IMG/VR virus record: IMGVR_UViG_3300023116_000210
Span: 1-31,112 of that record
Direction: 5' to 3' (one strand)
DNA length: 31,112 nucleotides
From: a virus
Shown: positions 20,712 to 29,638 of the stretch, in pieces
Position numbering within the stretch: position 1 is the stretch's first letter
How the letters are laid out: each line of letters starts with the position of its first letter
Notes under the pieces: generated by a model
What the model was told of the DNA's origin: nothing
The model's database searches: none
Seen by the model: only the letters and a program-made list of their open reading frames with translations
Position numbers and translations under genes: made by a program

Positions 20712-22302
20712 GAGCTGTAAAAATGTCCACCCTGAGACATTAGTCAGCGATTACGGTGTATGTGTGTACTGCAAAGCGGCAGAGGCTGAGGCTCCCCCTG
20801 AGAAAAAGGAGGAAAAGTCTGACCCTAACGAGTTAGCCCGTGCTGAATTAGCGGCTAGGGTGCTAACTCGTAAGCGCATGTTACCGTTTGTAGAGCGGTT
20901 TAACCCAGATTATATCGCGGGTTGGGTACACAAAGACATTTGTAGGCGTTTAGAGCAGTTTTCAAAGGATGTGGTGGACAAAAAGTCGCCCCGATTGATG
21001 CTTTTTATGCCGCCACGGCACGGGAAGTCCACACTAGCTAGTGTATCTTTCCCAGCTTGGCATTTGGGACGTAACCCGGATCACGAGTTTATTAGCTGTT
21101 CGTACTCTGGCAGCTTGGCCATGACATTTAGCCGTAAGGTTCGTAACTTACTGCGTGAGCCGAGCTATAAGACAACTTTCAAGACTCGGCTAGACCCTGA
21201 GTCCCAGAGTGCTGAGGCGTGGCTGACCTCTGTTGGTGGTGGTTTTGTTGCTGCTGGTGTCGGCGGCGGTATTACGGGTAAGGGCGCTCACGTTTTGGTG
21301 ATCGATGACCCCGTAAAGAACCGCGAAGACGCAGAGTCGCAGCATAACCGTGATGCCACATGGGATTGGTACACCTCAACGGCTTATACCCGCCTAGCTC
21401 CAGGCGGCGGGGTGTTAGTTATTTTAACCCGTTGGCATGACGATGATCTTGCTGGCCGGTTGTTAGCTAACGAGGCCGCAGGTGACGAGTGGGAGGTAGT
21501 GCGCTACCCGGCTATTGCCGAAGAAGACGAAGAGTTCCGCAGCTTAGGTGAGCCGCTGCATGGCGAGCGCTACGATCTTGAAGCGCTAGAGCGTATTCGC
21601 AAGGCGGTAGGGCCGCGTGATTGGTCTGCTCTTTACCAGCAGAACCCTGTTGCTGAAGATGGTGACTACTTCAGCCGGACGATGGTTAATTACTACAAGC
21701 CGGAAGATATTGCTAATCACGGCATGCGTTTTTACTGCGCTTGGGACTTGGCAATTGGCAAGCGGGACCGTAACGACTATTCCGTGGGAATGGTTGTTGG
21801 TGTCGATGAGTATGACAGGATCTATGTAATGGATGTTGTCAGGGGTCGTTTCGATGGTTTTGAGCTAGTCGAAAAGATTCTTGACCTTTACGAGATGTGG
21901 AAGCCCTCTATCATAGGGATAGAGAAGGGCCATATAGAAATGGCGCTTGGTCCGTTCCTAGAGAAGCGTGTCCGAGAACGCGGGCTTTACGAAGCCTACT
22001 TTAAGGATCTTAAGACAGGGCGAAGAGATAAGGAAGCTAGGGCGAGGGCCATCCAGGGTCGTATGCAGCAGGGGATGGTGTTTATCCCGGAGAATGCTGC
22101 TTATACTGAGTCCTTAGTTTCAGAACTATTGCGTTTTCCTAACGGGACGCATGATGACCAAGTAGATGCTTTGGCATGGATAGGTTTGATGATGACAGAA
22201 TTTGCGGTCTATCAAACGCCAATAGAGCATGTTCCTTCATGGCGGGATCGACTTATGTTCCTGGCCAAAGGGAACCGTAAAAAATCAGCGATGAGTGCAT
22301 GA
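20686..22302 (+). CDS. terL: Terminase large subunit
   Basis: 538 aa from the ATG. N-terminal zinc ribbon (Cys8, Cys11, Cys26, Cys29), ATPase Walker A PPRHGKST (109-116), Walker B VLVIDD (203-208), coupling segment LTRWHDDDL (248-255), and RNase H-like nuclease acidic residues in CAWDLAIG (Asp354), IGIEKG (Glu413) and GTHDDQVDAL (490-494). It is the packaging motor and headful/cos nuclease. The zinc ribbon is an added element, not found in many terminases. A TTG two codons before the ATG is an alternative start. Confidence 0.95.
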   Translation: MEIPKRQCKSCKNVHPETLVSDYGVCVYCKAAEAEAPPEKKEEKSDPNELARAELAARVLTRKRMLPFVERFNPDYIAGWVHKDICRRLEQFSKDVVDKKSPRLMLFMPPRHGKSTLASVSFPAWHLGRNPDHEFISCSYSGSLAMTFSRKVRNLLREPSYKTTFKTRLDPESQSAEAWLTSVGGGFVAAGVGGGITGKGAHVLVIDDPVKNREDAESQHNRDATWDWYTSTAYTRLAPGGGVLVILTRWHDDDLAGRLLANEAAGDEWEVVRYPAIAEEDEEFRSLGEPLHGERYDLEALERIRKAVGPRDWSALYQQNPVAEDGDYFSRTMVNYYKPEDIANHGMRFYCAWDLAIGKRDRNDYSVGMVVGVDEYDRIYVMDVVRGRFDGFELVEKILDLYEMWKPSIIGIEKGHIEMALGPFLEKRVRERGLYEAYFKDLKTGRRDKEARARAIQGRMQQGMVFIPENAAYTESLVSELLRFPNGTHDDQVDALAWIGLMMTEFAVYQTPIEHVPSWRDRLMFLAKGNRKKSAMSA

Positions 22303-22303
22303 C

Positions 22304-24412
22304 ATGGCAAAGAAACTATCCGCAGAACAAGAGCACGTTATTTCCTCCACGCAGTGGGACCGTTATACCCGCGCTAGGGATAATGGTCATCTTGACTATA
22401 TCGATGTAGCTAAGAAATGTGATAGCTACTATAGGGGCGAGCAGTGGGATTCTGAGGACATTAAGCGTCTAGACGCTGAAGGTCGTCCGGCGCTGACAAT
22501 TAACACGATACTCCCGACAGTTAACACTGTGCTAGGTGAGCAGAGCACCCGCCGTGCTGACATTAAGTTCAAGCCCCGCCGTGGTGGGTCAGCTGAAGTT
22601 GCTGAGGTGCTGACCAAGCTGTACATGCAGATAGCTGACAACAATAAGCTAGACTGGGTTGAGCAGCAGGTATTCTCTGACGGTCTGATCCTTGACGGGC
22701 GTGGTTACTTCGATGTGCGCATCGACTTCTCAGACCATCTTGAGGGCGAAGTCCGTATCACCGCCAAAGACCCGTTGGACATATTGATTGATCCAGAAGC
22801 CAAAGAGTATGACCCTAAGACTTGGAACGAGGTATTTGAGACTCGGTGGATGACCCTTGATGAGATCGAGGAGCTATATGGCAAAGAAAAAGCTGATAAG
22901 CTGATCTTTATCGCCGAGAACGGTAACAGTTTCGGGCATGACTCTATTGAGTATGAAGAGACTCGTTACGGTACGCTAGAAGAAACTGACAACGCCTACC
23001 ATTCCAGTGTGCAGGGTGAAGACGAGTATCGTAAAGTCAGGGCGCTACGTGTCATTGAGCGCCAGCATCGTAAGCTTACTAAGTCTGACTTCTTTGTTGA
23101 CCCCGATACTGGCGATCAACGTCCGACACCTGAGAACTGGTCTGCTGCTAAGACTAAGAAGTTTGCTAAGCAGTATGGTCTATCTATTATCAGTAAGGCC
23201 GTGCGCAAAGTCCGCTGGACGGTGACCTGCGACAAGGTCGTTTTGCACGATGATTGGTCTCCCTACACAGACTTTACGATTGTTCCTTTCTTCGCCTATT
23301 TCCGTAGGGGCCGTCCTTTTGGCATGGTGCGTAACCTGTTGTCCCCGCAGGAGCAGCTGAATAAGATTGCCAGTCAGGAACTGCATATCGTCAATACCAC
23401 GGCTAACTCTGGCTGGATGGTTGAGAGTGGCTCACTGGTGGGTATGACCGTTGATGACTTGGAAGAGCACGGGGCCGAAACAGGTCTGATTGTCGAGTAT
23501 GCCCGTGGTACTGCGCCACCTACTAAGATACAACCTAACCAGATACCCACTGGCTTGGACCGCATAAGCCAGAAAGCAGCGGCTAACATCAAGACTATCT
23601 CTGGTGTTAACGACTCTATGCTGGGTTCCGACTCCGCTGAAGTATCCGGTATTGCCATTCAAGCTAAGCAGAATCGTGGCGTAGTCATGATTCAAGTTCC
23701 GCTGGATAACCTGCGTAAGACAAGGCAGTACCTAGCTGAGCATATTCTGCGTCTGGTGCAGCAGTTTTATACGGAGCAGCGCATCATACAGATTACTAAC
23801 GAGGATGACCCTCTGAAGTCCCGTGAGGCTATGGTCGTAAACCAGATGACCCCAGAGGGCACTGTTGTTAATGACCTTACTATTGGCGAATACGATGTCA
23901 TTGTAGCTACCGCTCCTGCAAGGGACAGCTTCGATGAGGTTCAGTTCGCAGAGGCCATTAACCTGCGTCAGGTAGGGGTTGCTATACCCGATGACGCTAT
24001 TGTTGAATACAGCCACTTGTCTAGAAAAGGCGAGTTGGCTAAACGGATTCGTGAACTGACCGGCATGGAGCCGCCTACGCCTGAACAGGCAGAAATGAGC
24101 GCTTACCATCATCAGCTTGAAATGCAGCAGATTGAGCTACAGATTCAGAAGATGCAGGCAGAGGTTCAGAAACTCCAGAGTGAAGCAGCTGTTAATGTGG
24201 CTAAGACACAAGATGTCGCAGACGTTGAGCCACAGCTTAGAATGGCTGAGCTGCAAACTAAGATGGAGATCAAACAGATGGAGCTGGATCTACGAAGAGA
24301 ACTTGCGGCTTTGACCAATCAAACTAGGACTGGGGCGCAGGAAACCCAAGCTGCTGCGAAGCTTGCTAGTGTAGCAATGCAACAGGCAGGAAGAAACACA
24401 ACAAACCAATGA
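22304..24412 (+). CDS. Portal protein, P22-like
   Basis: 702 aa. The N terminus has the family pattern CDSYYRGEQWDSEDIKRL, RPALTINTILPTVNTVLGE, and further FKPRRGG, ITAKDPLDILIDPEA, and NRGVVMIQVPLDNLR. The C terminus is a long Gln/Glu-rich coiled coil (QQIELQIQKMQAEVQKL; TKMEIKQMELDLRREL), as in P22-type portals. It forms the dodecameric DNA entry ring and the site of neck attachment. The ATG at 22304 stands two bases after the large-subunit stop. Confidence 0.92.
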   Translation: MAKKLSAEQEHVISSTQWDRYTRARDNGHLDYIDVAKKCDSYYRGEQWDSEDIKRLDAEGRPALTINTILPTVNTVLGEQSTRRADIKFKPRRGGSAEVAEVLTKLYMQIADNNKLDWVEQQVFSDGLILDGRGYFDVRIDFSDHLEGEVRITAKDPLDILIDPEAKEYDPKTWNEVFETRWMTLDEIEELYGKEKADKLIFIAENGNSFGHDSIEYEETRYGTLEETDNAYHSSVQGEDEYRKVRALRVIERQHRKLTKSDFFVDPDTGDQRPTPENWSAAKTKKFAKQYGLSIISKAVRKVRWTVTCDKVVLHDDWSPYTDFTIVPFFAYFRRGRPFGMVRNLLSPQEQLNKIASQELHIVNTTANSGWMVESGSLVGMTVDDLEEHGAETGLIVEYARGTAPPTKIQPNQIPTGLDRISQKAAANIKTISGVNDSMLGSDSAEVSGIAIQAKQNRGVVMIQVPLDNLRKTRQYLAEHILRLVQQFYTEQRIIQITNEDDPLKSREAMVVNQMTPEGTVVNDLTIGEYDVIVATAPARDSFDEVQFAEAINLRQVGVAIPDDAIVEYSHLSRKGELAKRIRELTGMEPPTPEQAEMSAYHHQLEMQQIELQIQKMQAEVQKLQSEAAVNVAKTQDVADVEPQLRMAELQTKMEIKQMELDLRRELAALTNQTRTGAQETQAAAKLASVAMQQAGRNTTNQ

Positions 24413-24422
24413 GGATAGCTTT

Positions 24423-25472
24423 ATGGCTGAAGATAGGAAAGAGGATCTTGAATTTGAAAGGATGCCAGGGTCAGACCCGATAGAAGATGCAGAGCCGGGT
24501 TTTGATTTCAATTTTGGTCTTGGCGAGGAAGAAGCTGCGCAACCAGAGCCAGAGGTAGACGAAGCTGAAGCCGTATCAGAGCCTGAAGAAGAGGAGTCTG
24601 AAGAAGAGGAAGTTGAAACCACCTCCGAAGCGGAAGAGCAGCCTGAAGAAGTAGAGGAAGAAGAGCCTGTTGCAGAGGTTGAGGAAGAGCCTGTTGCTGA
24701 AGTCGAAGAAGAGCCTGTCGCTCAGGAGACTACCAAAGAGCAGCCAATGATTCCTAAGTCTCGTTTTGACGAGGTCTTGCAGAAGCAGAAGGCATTGCAG
24801 AAGCGCCTAGACGAGATACAGGCGGCTGAGGAGAAAGCTCAGCAGAAAGCTAATATTCCTGACTATGACTTCGAAGCTAAAGAGCGTGAGTATCAGAACC
24901 TAGTTCTTGATGGCGAAGTTGATAAAGCAGCGGCAGTTCGCAACGAGATTAGGCAGGCTGAGCGGGATCGCCTTACAGCTGAGCTGAAGGAGGAGATTAC
25001 TCAGAACGTACATCAGAACCAAGAAGCTATCCTGCTCCAGCAGGCAGCTGATATTCTTGAGGCTGAGTACCCCGTGTTTGATCAGAATTCGGCGGACTAT
25101 AACGAAGACTACACGCAGGAAGCTATTAAGCTTCGTGATGCTTTCATCATACAGGGTGATTCAGCGGTTGACGCTCTGAACCAAGCATCTAAGTTCGTTA
25201 TAGATAAGTATGGTCTTAGCACCCCGGCCCCGGAAGCGCAGAATACGTTGACTTCTAAGGTCGCTCCTAAGAAAGTTGTCGATGAAGTTGCTAAGAAGAG
25301 AGCTGAAGTTAGCAAGAAACTTAAAGCAGCAGAGTCTCAGCCTCCTGAACTCCCTGGCGATAGTTCTTCATCCCACGGGGAAAAACCCCTTGATATCTCT
25401 AAGTTGACCGAAGATGAGTTTAACGCCCTTCCAGAGGCTACTTTAAAACGGTTACGCGGGGATATATTTTAA
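24423..25472 (+). CDS. Scaffold protein
   Basis: 349 aa. Glu-rich N terminus (about residues 30-105) with a repeated EEEPVAEV octapeptide, then a PKSRFDEVLQKQKALQKRLDEIQ coiled coil and a basic/helical C terminus ending DISKLTEDEFNALPEATLKRLRGD. Acidic tail, coiled coil, and position between portal and coat are characteristic of phage scaffolds. The C-terminal helix probably contacts the coat protein. AGGA precedes the ATG. Confidence 0.8.
   Translation: MAEDRKEDLEFERMPGSDPIEDAEPGFDFNFGLGEEEAAQPEPEVDEAEAVSEPEEEESEEEEVETTSEAEEQPEEVEEEEPVAEVEEEPVAEVEEEPVAQETTKEQPMIPKSRFDEVLQKQKALQKRLDEIQAAEEKAQQKANIPDYDFEAKEREYQNLVLDGEVDKAAAVRNEIRQAERDRLTAELKEEITQNVHQNQEAILLQQAADILEAEYPVFDQNSADYNEDYTQEAIKLRDAFIIQGDSAVDALNQASKFVIDKYGLSTPAPEAQNTLTSKVAPKKVVDEVAKKRAEVSKKLKAAESQPPELPGDSSSSHGEKPLDISKLTEDEFNALPEATLKRLRGDIF
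24660..24731 (+). repeat. 24-bp repeats in the scaffold gene
   Basis: Three 24-bp units starting at 24660, 24684 and 24708 encode EEPVAEVE-type octapeptides; the third is partly diverged. Unit length keeps the frame, so copy number could vary among relatives. Confidence 0.8.
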
Positions 25473-25487
25473 ATAGTCGAGGGTATT

Positions 25488-25775
25488 ATGGCTTCCAAGA
25501 AAGATCCAAGACTTGAAAGGGCGGGGGTAAGCGGCTACAACAAGCCAAAACGCACCCCTAACCACCCAACTAAGTCGCATGTCGTTGTAGCTAAGTGTGA
25601 GGACGGCAAGGTAAAGACTATTCGGTTTGGGCAGCAAGGTGTTAGCGGGGCAGGTAAAAACCCTCGAACCGCTAAAGAGAAAGCTAGACGGGCGTCTTTT
25701 AAGGCTAGACACGCTAAAAATATAGCTAAAGGCAAATGTTCGGCGGCTTATTGGGCTGACAAAGTTAAGTGGTAG
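25488..25775 (+). CDS. DUF5872 family protein
   Basis: 95 aa, basic. VVVAKCEDGKVKTIRFGQQG, AGKNPRTAKEKARRASF and KNIAKGKCSAAYWADKVKW match the conserved DUF5872 pattern common in phages. Function unknown; charge and place in the head cassette suggest DNA or head contact. The spacer before it is 15 bases. Confidence 0.85.
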   Translation: MASKKDPRLERAGVSGYNKPKRTPNHPTKSHVVVAKCEDGKVKTIRFGQQGVSGAGKNPRTAKEKARRASFKARHAKNIAKGKCSAAYWADKVKW

Positions 25776-25787
25776 GAGGTATGTTGG

Positions 25788-25955
25788 GTGGCGTTAAAAC
25801 CTTCCGACATGCACGAAGTCTATTTAGCCATACTTGAGTATACGCAGGGGCAGTGGGAGCTTGATGATGTTTTGTTCTTGGCTGAGATTATCTTTGATCT
25901 CTATGAGAAAGACCAGAAAGCAACCCTGTCCCTTATCACAAAGGAGCCTAAGTGA
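25788..25955 (+). CDS. 55-aa helical protein, GTG start
   Basis: A short gene reading MALKPSDMHEVYLAILEYTQ then a hydrophobic helix (DDVLFLAEIIFDLYE) and a basic tail. AGGAGG (25774-25779) lies eight bases before the GTG; an ATG at 25781 is too close to that site and leads to an early stop. The helical form is like small phage head proteins. No family is recognised. Confidence 0.55.
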   Translation: MALKPSDMHEVYLAILEYTQGQWELDDVLFLAEIIFDLYEKDQKATLSLITKEPK

Positions 25956-26033
25956 TGCCTAATACGAGGGGAGAAGCCTAAAAGGGCCGCTGCTCATGCG
26001 AAAAAGTATAGAAAATAGTTTGCATAAACGCAG

Positions 26034-26126
26034 CAGTACAGCTAGTATTACTGTGTATTCGTCTATCTAAGCGATATTAGATCGAGTCGAACTCGTAAAA
26101 CTCGCATTCCTCGTCTGCTAAAGACG
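26034..26126 (+). promoter_or_regulatory. Structured leader of the coat gene
   Basis: The 295 bases between the 55-aa gene and the coat gene hold no clear gene. Four hairpins follow each other: CAGTA/TACTG (26034-26053), ATCTAA/TTAGAT (26065-26082), CGAGT/ACTCG (26083-26095) and CGTCT/AGACG (26112-26126). This may be a stability or processing element for coat mRNA. A promoter in the stretch is likely but no strong -35/-10 is found. Confidence 0.5.
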
Positions 26127-26250
26127 TTAAACTTGCCGAGATCGCCTCTCGTTAATGAAGCGCAAAAACGCGGTCGTGCGATAAACGATATTTTTTCTGG
26201 GGGAGAGATACCCTCATTACTATTATTTTGCATTTTATTCGGAGGCTACA

Positions 26251-27396
26251 ATGGCTTTAACTAACTTTGCTTCCTTGACTTCAGAGCAGTTAACTGCGTG
26301 GAGTCGGGATTTCTGGCGTGTTGCCCGCAACATGTCTTTCGTGAACCAGTTCGCAGGTTCTGGTTCTAACGCTATGGTTCAGCGTATCACTGATCTGACT
26401 AAGTCAGACAAAGGTACTCGTGCCGTAATCACCCTGCTGGCAGATATGGCAGGCGATGGTGTCACTGGGGATAACACTCTGGAAGGTAACGAAGAAGCAC
26501 TTCGCGCCTATGACATCACTGTTGAGCTGGATCAGCTGCGTTTTGCAAACCGCATCGCAGGTCGTCTTGCCGATCAGAAGTCTGTCGTAAACTTCCGCGA
26601 AACCTCTCGTGACGCTCTTGCTTATGCAATGGCTGACCGTATGGACCAGCTGGCCTTCTTGACTCTGGCTGGCGTTGCTTACACTCACAAGACTAACGGT
26701 GCTCTCCGTGCAACTTCAGCCACCACCGGCCTTGAGCTGGTTGACCTTGAGTTTGCTAGTGATGTGTCTGCTCCTACTTCTAACCGCCACCTCCGTGTTA
26801 GCGGTAATGACTTAGTTTCTGGTGACACTACTGCTGTTACTGATTCTGACGTTATTAAGTATCGCCATATCGTTGATCTGAAAGCCTATGCCAAAGACAA
26901 CTACATTCGCGGTATTCGTGGTGCTGGCAACGATGAGGTATTCCACTTGTTTGTTACCCCCCAGCAGATGGCTGACCTGAAGTTGGATTCTGACTTCCTG
27001 GCCAACGTCCGTAACGCTGGCGTTCGCGGTAGCAGCAACCAGCTGTTCGCTGGCTCTTCAAGCCTGATGGTAGACGGCGTGATGGTCCATGAGTTCCGTC
27101 ATGTCTTCTCAACTGAAGGCGCTACCACTGGTACTTCTGCTGAAGCTGGCGATGCTGGCTACAAGTGGGGTGCTGATGCTGACGTTGTTGGTGCCCGTGC
27201 CCTGTTCTGTGGTGCTCAGGCTCTTGCAATGGCTGATATCGGTATGCCGGAAGTTGTCGAAGATACCTTCGACTACGGCAACCAGTCTGGTATCTCTATC
27301 GGTAAGATCTTCGGTCTTCGTAAGCCGAAGTATCAGAGCGATTACAACGGTTCTGTTGAGGACTTTGGTATTATCGCACTCGATACTGCCCAGTAA
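26251..27396 (+). CDS. Major capsid protein, N4-gp56 family
   Basis: 381 aa. MALTNFASLTSEQLTAWSRDFW..., a MVQRITDLTKSDKGTRAVITLL segment, VELDQLRFANRIAGRLADQ, the DALAYAMADRMDQLAFLTLAGV helix and the C-terminal KPKYQSDYNGSVEDFGIIALDTA fit the N4-gp56 coat family (HK97 fold). It forms the capsid shell. GGAGG lies five bases before the ATG. Codon use looks more optimised (many CTG, CGT, GGT, AAC) than in the left-arm genes, as expected for the most abundant protein. Confidence 0.9.
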   Translation: MALTNFASLTSEQLTAWSRDFWRVARNMSFVNQFAGSGSNAMVQRITDLTKSDKGTRAVITLLADMAGDGVTGDNTLEGNEEALRAYDITVELDQLRFANRIAGRLADQKSVVNFRETSRDALAYAMADRMDQLAFLTLAGVAYTHKTNGALRATSATTGLELVDLEFASDVSAPTSNRHLRVSGNDLVSGDTTAVTDSDVIKYRHIVDLKAYAKDNYIRGIRGAGNDEVFHLFVTPQQMADLKLDSDFLANVRNAGVRGSSNQLFAGSSSLMVDGVMVHEFRHVFSTEGATTGTSAEAGDAGYKWGADADVVGARALFCGAQALAMADIGMPEVVEDTFDYGNQSGISIGKIFGLRKPKYQSDYNGSVEDFGIIALDTAQ

Positions 27397-27404
27397 GACT
27401 AAGA

Positions 27405-27433
27405 CCCCCCTCTTCGGAGGGGGGATCTTTTTT
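27405..27433 (+). terminator. Intrinsic terminator after the coat gene
   Basis: CCCCCCTC (27405-27412), loop TTCG, GAGGGGGG (27417-27424), ATC, then six T. A perfect 8-bp GC stem with UUCG tetraloop and a U-tract; very strong. Confidence 0.95.
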
Positions 27434-27450
27434 GCTATTAAAGATTAATT

Positions 27451-27873
27451 ATGAGAATTACAACCGACAAGGATCTAAGGATTGCAACCACACACGGTTC
27501 AGTAGTTTTAGTCCAAGCAAATCAGATCAGAGAAGTTTCAGAGTCAATCGGCAGTATAGCCCTCCAAATGGGGGCCAAGCGTCTAGACGATACTGTAGAA
27601 GTAGAGATCAGGGCTAGGGACGAAGAAGGCCACTTTGTGGCTGATGACCCAAGCACTCCAGACGTAAACGAAGCCTATGAAACTGTAGAAGTAGTCAAAG
27701 ACGAATTCTTAGAAACAATAGCGGATGCCATGCAAGATATACTTACTCTTGGCGATCCGAATGACTTCAAAGGGAATGGTGAACCAAAAGCTTCGGCAGT
27801 AAAAAAAGCACTAGGTCAGGATACAGATGCAGACCAACGTGCAGCTGCTTGGGCAATTGTCCTTGAGCGTTAA
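27451..27873 (+). CDS. Hypothetical head-region protein
   Basis: 140 aa, acidic. MRITTDKDLRIATTHGSVVLVQANQI begins with strands; the C terminus has a DPNDFKGNGEPKASAVKKALG motif that recurs in phage head-region proteins. It may be a decoration or head-completion protein; no firm family. It follows the terminator by 18 bases and precedes the adaptor, so it needs read-through or a promoter of its own. The ribosome binding site is weak (AAAGA). Confidence 0.6.
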   Translation: MRITTDKDLRIATTHGSVVLVQANQIREVSESIGSIALQMGAKRLDDTVEVEIRARDEEGHFVADDPSTPDVNEAYETVEVVKDEFLETIADAMQDILTLGDPNDFKGNGEPKASAVKKALGQDTDADQRAAAWAIVLER

Positions 27874-27875
27874 CT

Positions 27876-28586
27876 ATGACAGTAACAGTTCAGAGTGTTT
27901 TAGACAGAGCAGCAATTGTTCTGCAAGATACGGCAAACATCCGGTGGGCAGAATCTGAACTAGTTTACTGGGTCAACGATGCACAGCGCGAGATAGTTCT
28001 TATAAAACCCGATGCTAGTGCTACTAACACTACAATTACCCTAGCCACTGGCACTAAACAAGAAATCCCCGCAGATGGTAATAGACTACTTCGAGTAGTT
28101 CGTAACATGTCTGCGGCTTCCGGCGGCACTGGCGGCAAAGCTATCAGGATTGTTGACGAGGATATTCTGGATGTCCAGACTCCTTCTTGGCATTTACCTA
28201 CCGTGACTGGCGATGCCACCCACGGCACAGTCGTGAAACACTTCGTTTATAACGAGCAGAACCCAAGAAATTTCTATGTCTACCCCGGAGTTAATGGGGA
28301 TGCATATATAGAGATAGTATACTCGGCCAACCCAGCCCAAGTTACTGCTTCAGACAATATTGGCCTACCTGACATATACAGCACAGCTATTCTAAACTAT
28401 GTTCTGTATATGGCGTTCATGAAAGATACCAACTACGCAGGTAACGCGCAGAGGGCTTCAAACCATTATCAATTATTCATGGCGGTAGTTACCGGAAAGG
28501 GGCAAGTAGATCAGATCACAACCCCTAATAATTCCTCACAAAGTGCTGCCCCCACTCAAATAGGTGGTTTCACTAGTGGCAATTAG
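27876..28586 (+). CDS. Head-tail adaptor (DUF6682-like)
   Basis: 236 aa. VQSVLDRAAIVLQDTANIRWAESELVYWVNDAQREIVLIKPDA is the usual N-terminal helix pair of phage adaptor proteins of the DUF6682 type; a beta-rich middle follows (PRNFYVYPGVNGDAYIEIVYSANP), then a YSTAILNYVLYMAFMKD helix. It probably sits under the portal as the first connector ring. Confidence 0.75.
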   Translation: MTVTVQSVLDRAAIVLQDTANIRWAESELVYWVNDAQREIVLIKPDASATNTTITLATGTKQEIPADGNRLLRVVRNMSAASGGTGGKAIRIVDEDILDVQTPSWHLPTVTGDATHGTVVKHFVYNEQNPRNFYVYPGVNGDAYIEIVYSANPAQVTASDNIGLPDIYSTAILNYVLYMAFMKDTNYAGNAQRASNHYQLFMAVVTGKGQVDQITTPNNSSQSAAPTQIGGFTSGN

Positions 28587-29262
28587 ATTCGATTCATTTT
28601 TACCCGAGGTTCTGTCCTTAGTTCCAGGATGCCCGGATCTGCTTGCTGTTAACGCACTTAGAAGCGCTGCTATAGAGCTTTGCGAAAAAGCAGATGCCTA
28701 CCAGCTTGAGATGGACCCCATCACCACTATTGCTGGTATCTACGATTATGAGTTCGAGGTTCCGGCCTCGACTGCTGTGCATAAAATTCTGTGGGTAAGT
28801 TTCCTAGGCCAAGATCTAGAGCCAATTACAACGAAACTATTAGAACAGCGTCAGCCTAAGTGGCGCACCCGCGATGAGTACGGTAAGCCCGTTTACTATG
28901 TCAAATTGTCCAGCGAGCAGCTTCGCATCGTGCCGGTGCCTAATGAGACAGAGTCCCAGAGCTTGATTATAAATGCCTCTCTGAAACCAACTCAGTCTGC
29001 TAGTTCCCTAGATAATGACTTTATGAATGACTACAAAGACACTTTGGTCAATGGAGCTGCTTTTAGGTTGCTCAGGCAACCATCGAAAGAGTGGACAGAT
29101 TTTACTGGTGCTCAGATCTATGGGTCGTTATTTAACGAAGGCATAATGAGTGCCTCGAGAAGAGCTAACAATTACGATATGCCTATATCGAGGAAGGTTA
29201 AATATGGAGGTTACGCAGGTTCCCCTGTTCAGAGAAGAAGAAGTAACTACCGCAGATATTAG
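28576..29262 (+). CDS. Connector/adaptor protein
   Basis: 228 aa from GTG at 28576, which has AGGTGG eight bases upstream; a GTG at 28564 would add four residues. MAIRFDSFLPEVLSLVPGCPDLLAVNALRSAAIELCEKA is an adaptor-type helical start; the middle YYVKLSSEQLRIVPVPNE and the final basic tail (VQRRRSNYRR) also fit. It is likely the second connector ring or neck protein. Confidence 0.65.
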   Translation: MAIRFDSFLPEVLSLVPGCPDLLAVNALRSAAIELCEKADAYQLEMDPITTIAGIYDYEFEVPASTAVHKILWVSFLGQDLEPITTKLLEQRQPKWRTRDEYGKPVYYVKLSSEQLRIVPVPNETESQSLIINASLKPTQSASSLDNDFMNDYKDTLVNGAAFRLLRQPSKEWTDFTGAQIYGSLFNEGIMSASRRANNYDMPISRKVKYGGYAGSPVQRRRSNYRRY

Positions 29263-29638
29263 AGAGCATTGGCATTGGGTTCGCCAAGGCATTGAAGAGA
29301 TTTTAGAAGAGCATAAGCATCTAACCTTTATCCCAGAAGATGTTTACGCAGAGTGTAAGGCAGGCAGGGCGCTGCTCTGGGTGGGTCCAGAAGTCTGGGC
29401 AGTAACTACCGCAGAGCGGGATCAGTTCACAGGCGCTCAGACTTGCCTTATCTGGTTGATGTGGAGCAGCAGTAAAAGCACCCCAGCCATATTTAAGTAT
29501 TTAAGAGTTATGGAAAACATAGCGGCAAAGTCTGGCTTCCAAGGCATTGAGGCTAGAACGCCGTTAAAAGGTCTTGGGAAGAGTTTAGAAAGAGCGGGAT
29601 GGTCTTTAGACCACATAGTGTATAGAAAGGAACTGTAG
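29204..29638 (+). CDS. GNAT-like virion-associated protein
   Basis: 144 aa from the ATG at 29204, with AGGAAGG upstream. The middle GRALLWVGPEVWAVTTAE, CLIWLMWSSSK and the end GLGKSLERAGWSLDHIVYRKEL resemble a degenerate GNAT fold, like the T7 gp13-type proteins encoded between connector and internal virion proteins. No intact acetyl-CoA binding motif (Q/RxxGxG/A) is seen, so enzymatic activity is doubtful. The gene overlaps the connector gene by 59 bases. Confidence 0.6.
   Translation: MEVTQVPLFREEEVTTADIREHWHWVRQGIEEILEEHKHLTFIPEDVYAECKAGRALLWVGPEVWAVTTAERDQFTGAQTCLIWLMWSSSKSTPAIFKYLRVMENIAAKSGFQGIEARTPLKGLGKSLERAGWSLDHIVYRKEL

Noticed and set aside
26083-26095. CGAGTCGAACTCG as a tRNA T-arm
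   Set aside because: The stem and loop sizes are wrong and no acceptor or anticodon arm fits around it. No tRNA is seen in the window.
26046-26267. Open frame with protein-like text in the coat leader
   Set aside because: It has no ATG, GTG or TTG start with a ribosome binding site and runs through the coat ribosome binding site into the coat gene. It may be a gene remnant, but coding is not supported.
29150-29203. Longer start of the GNAT-like gene
   Set aside because: It lies within the connector gene and has no ribosome binding site; the ATG at 29204 has AGGAAGG.
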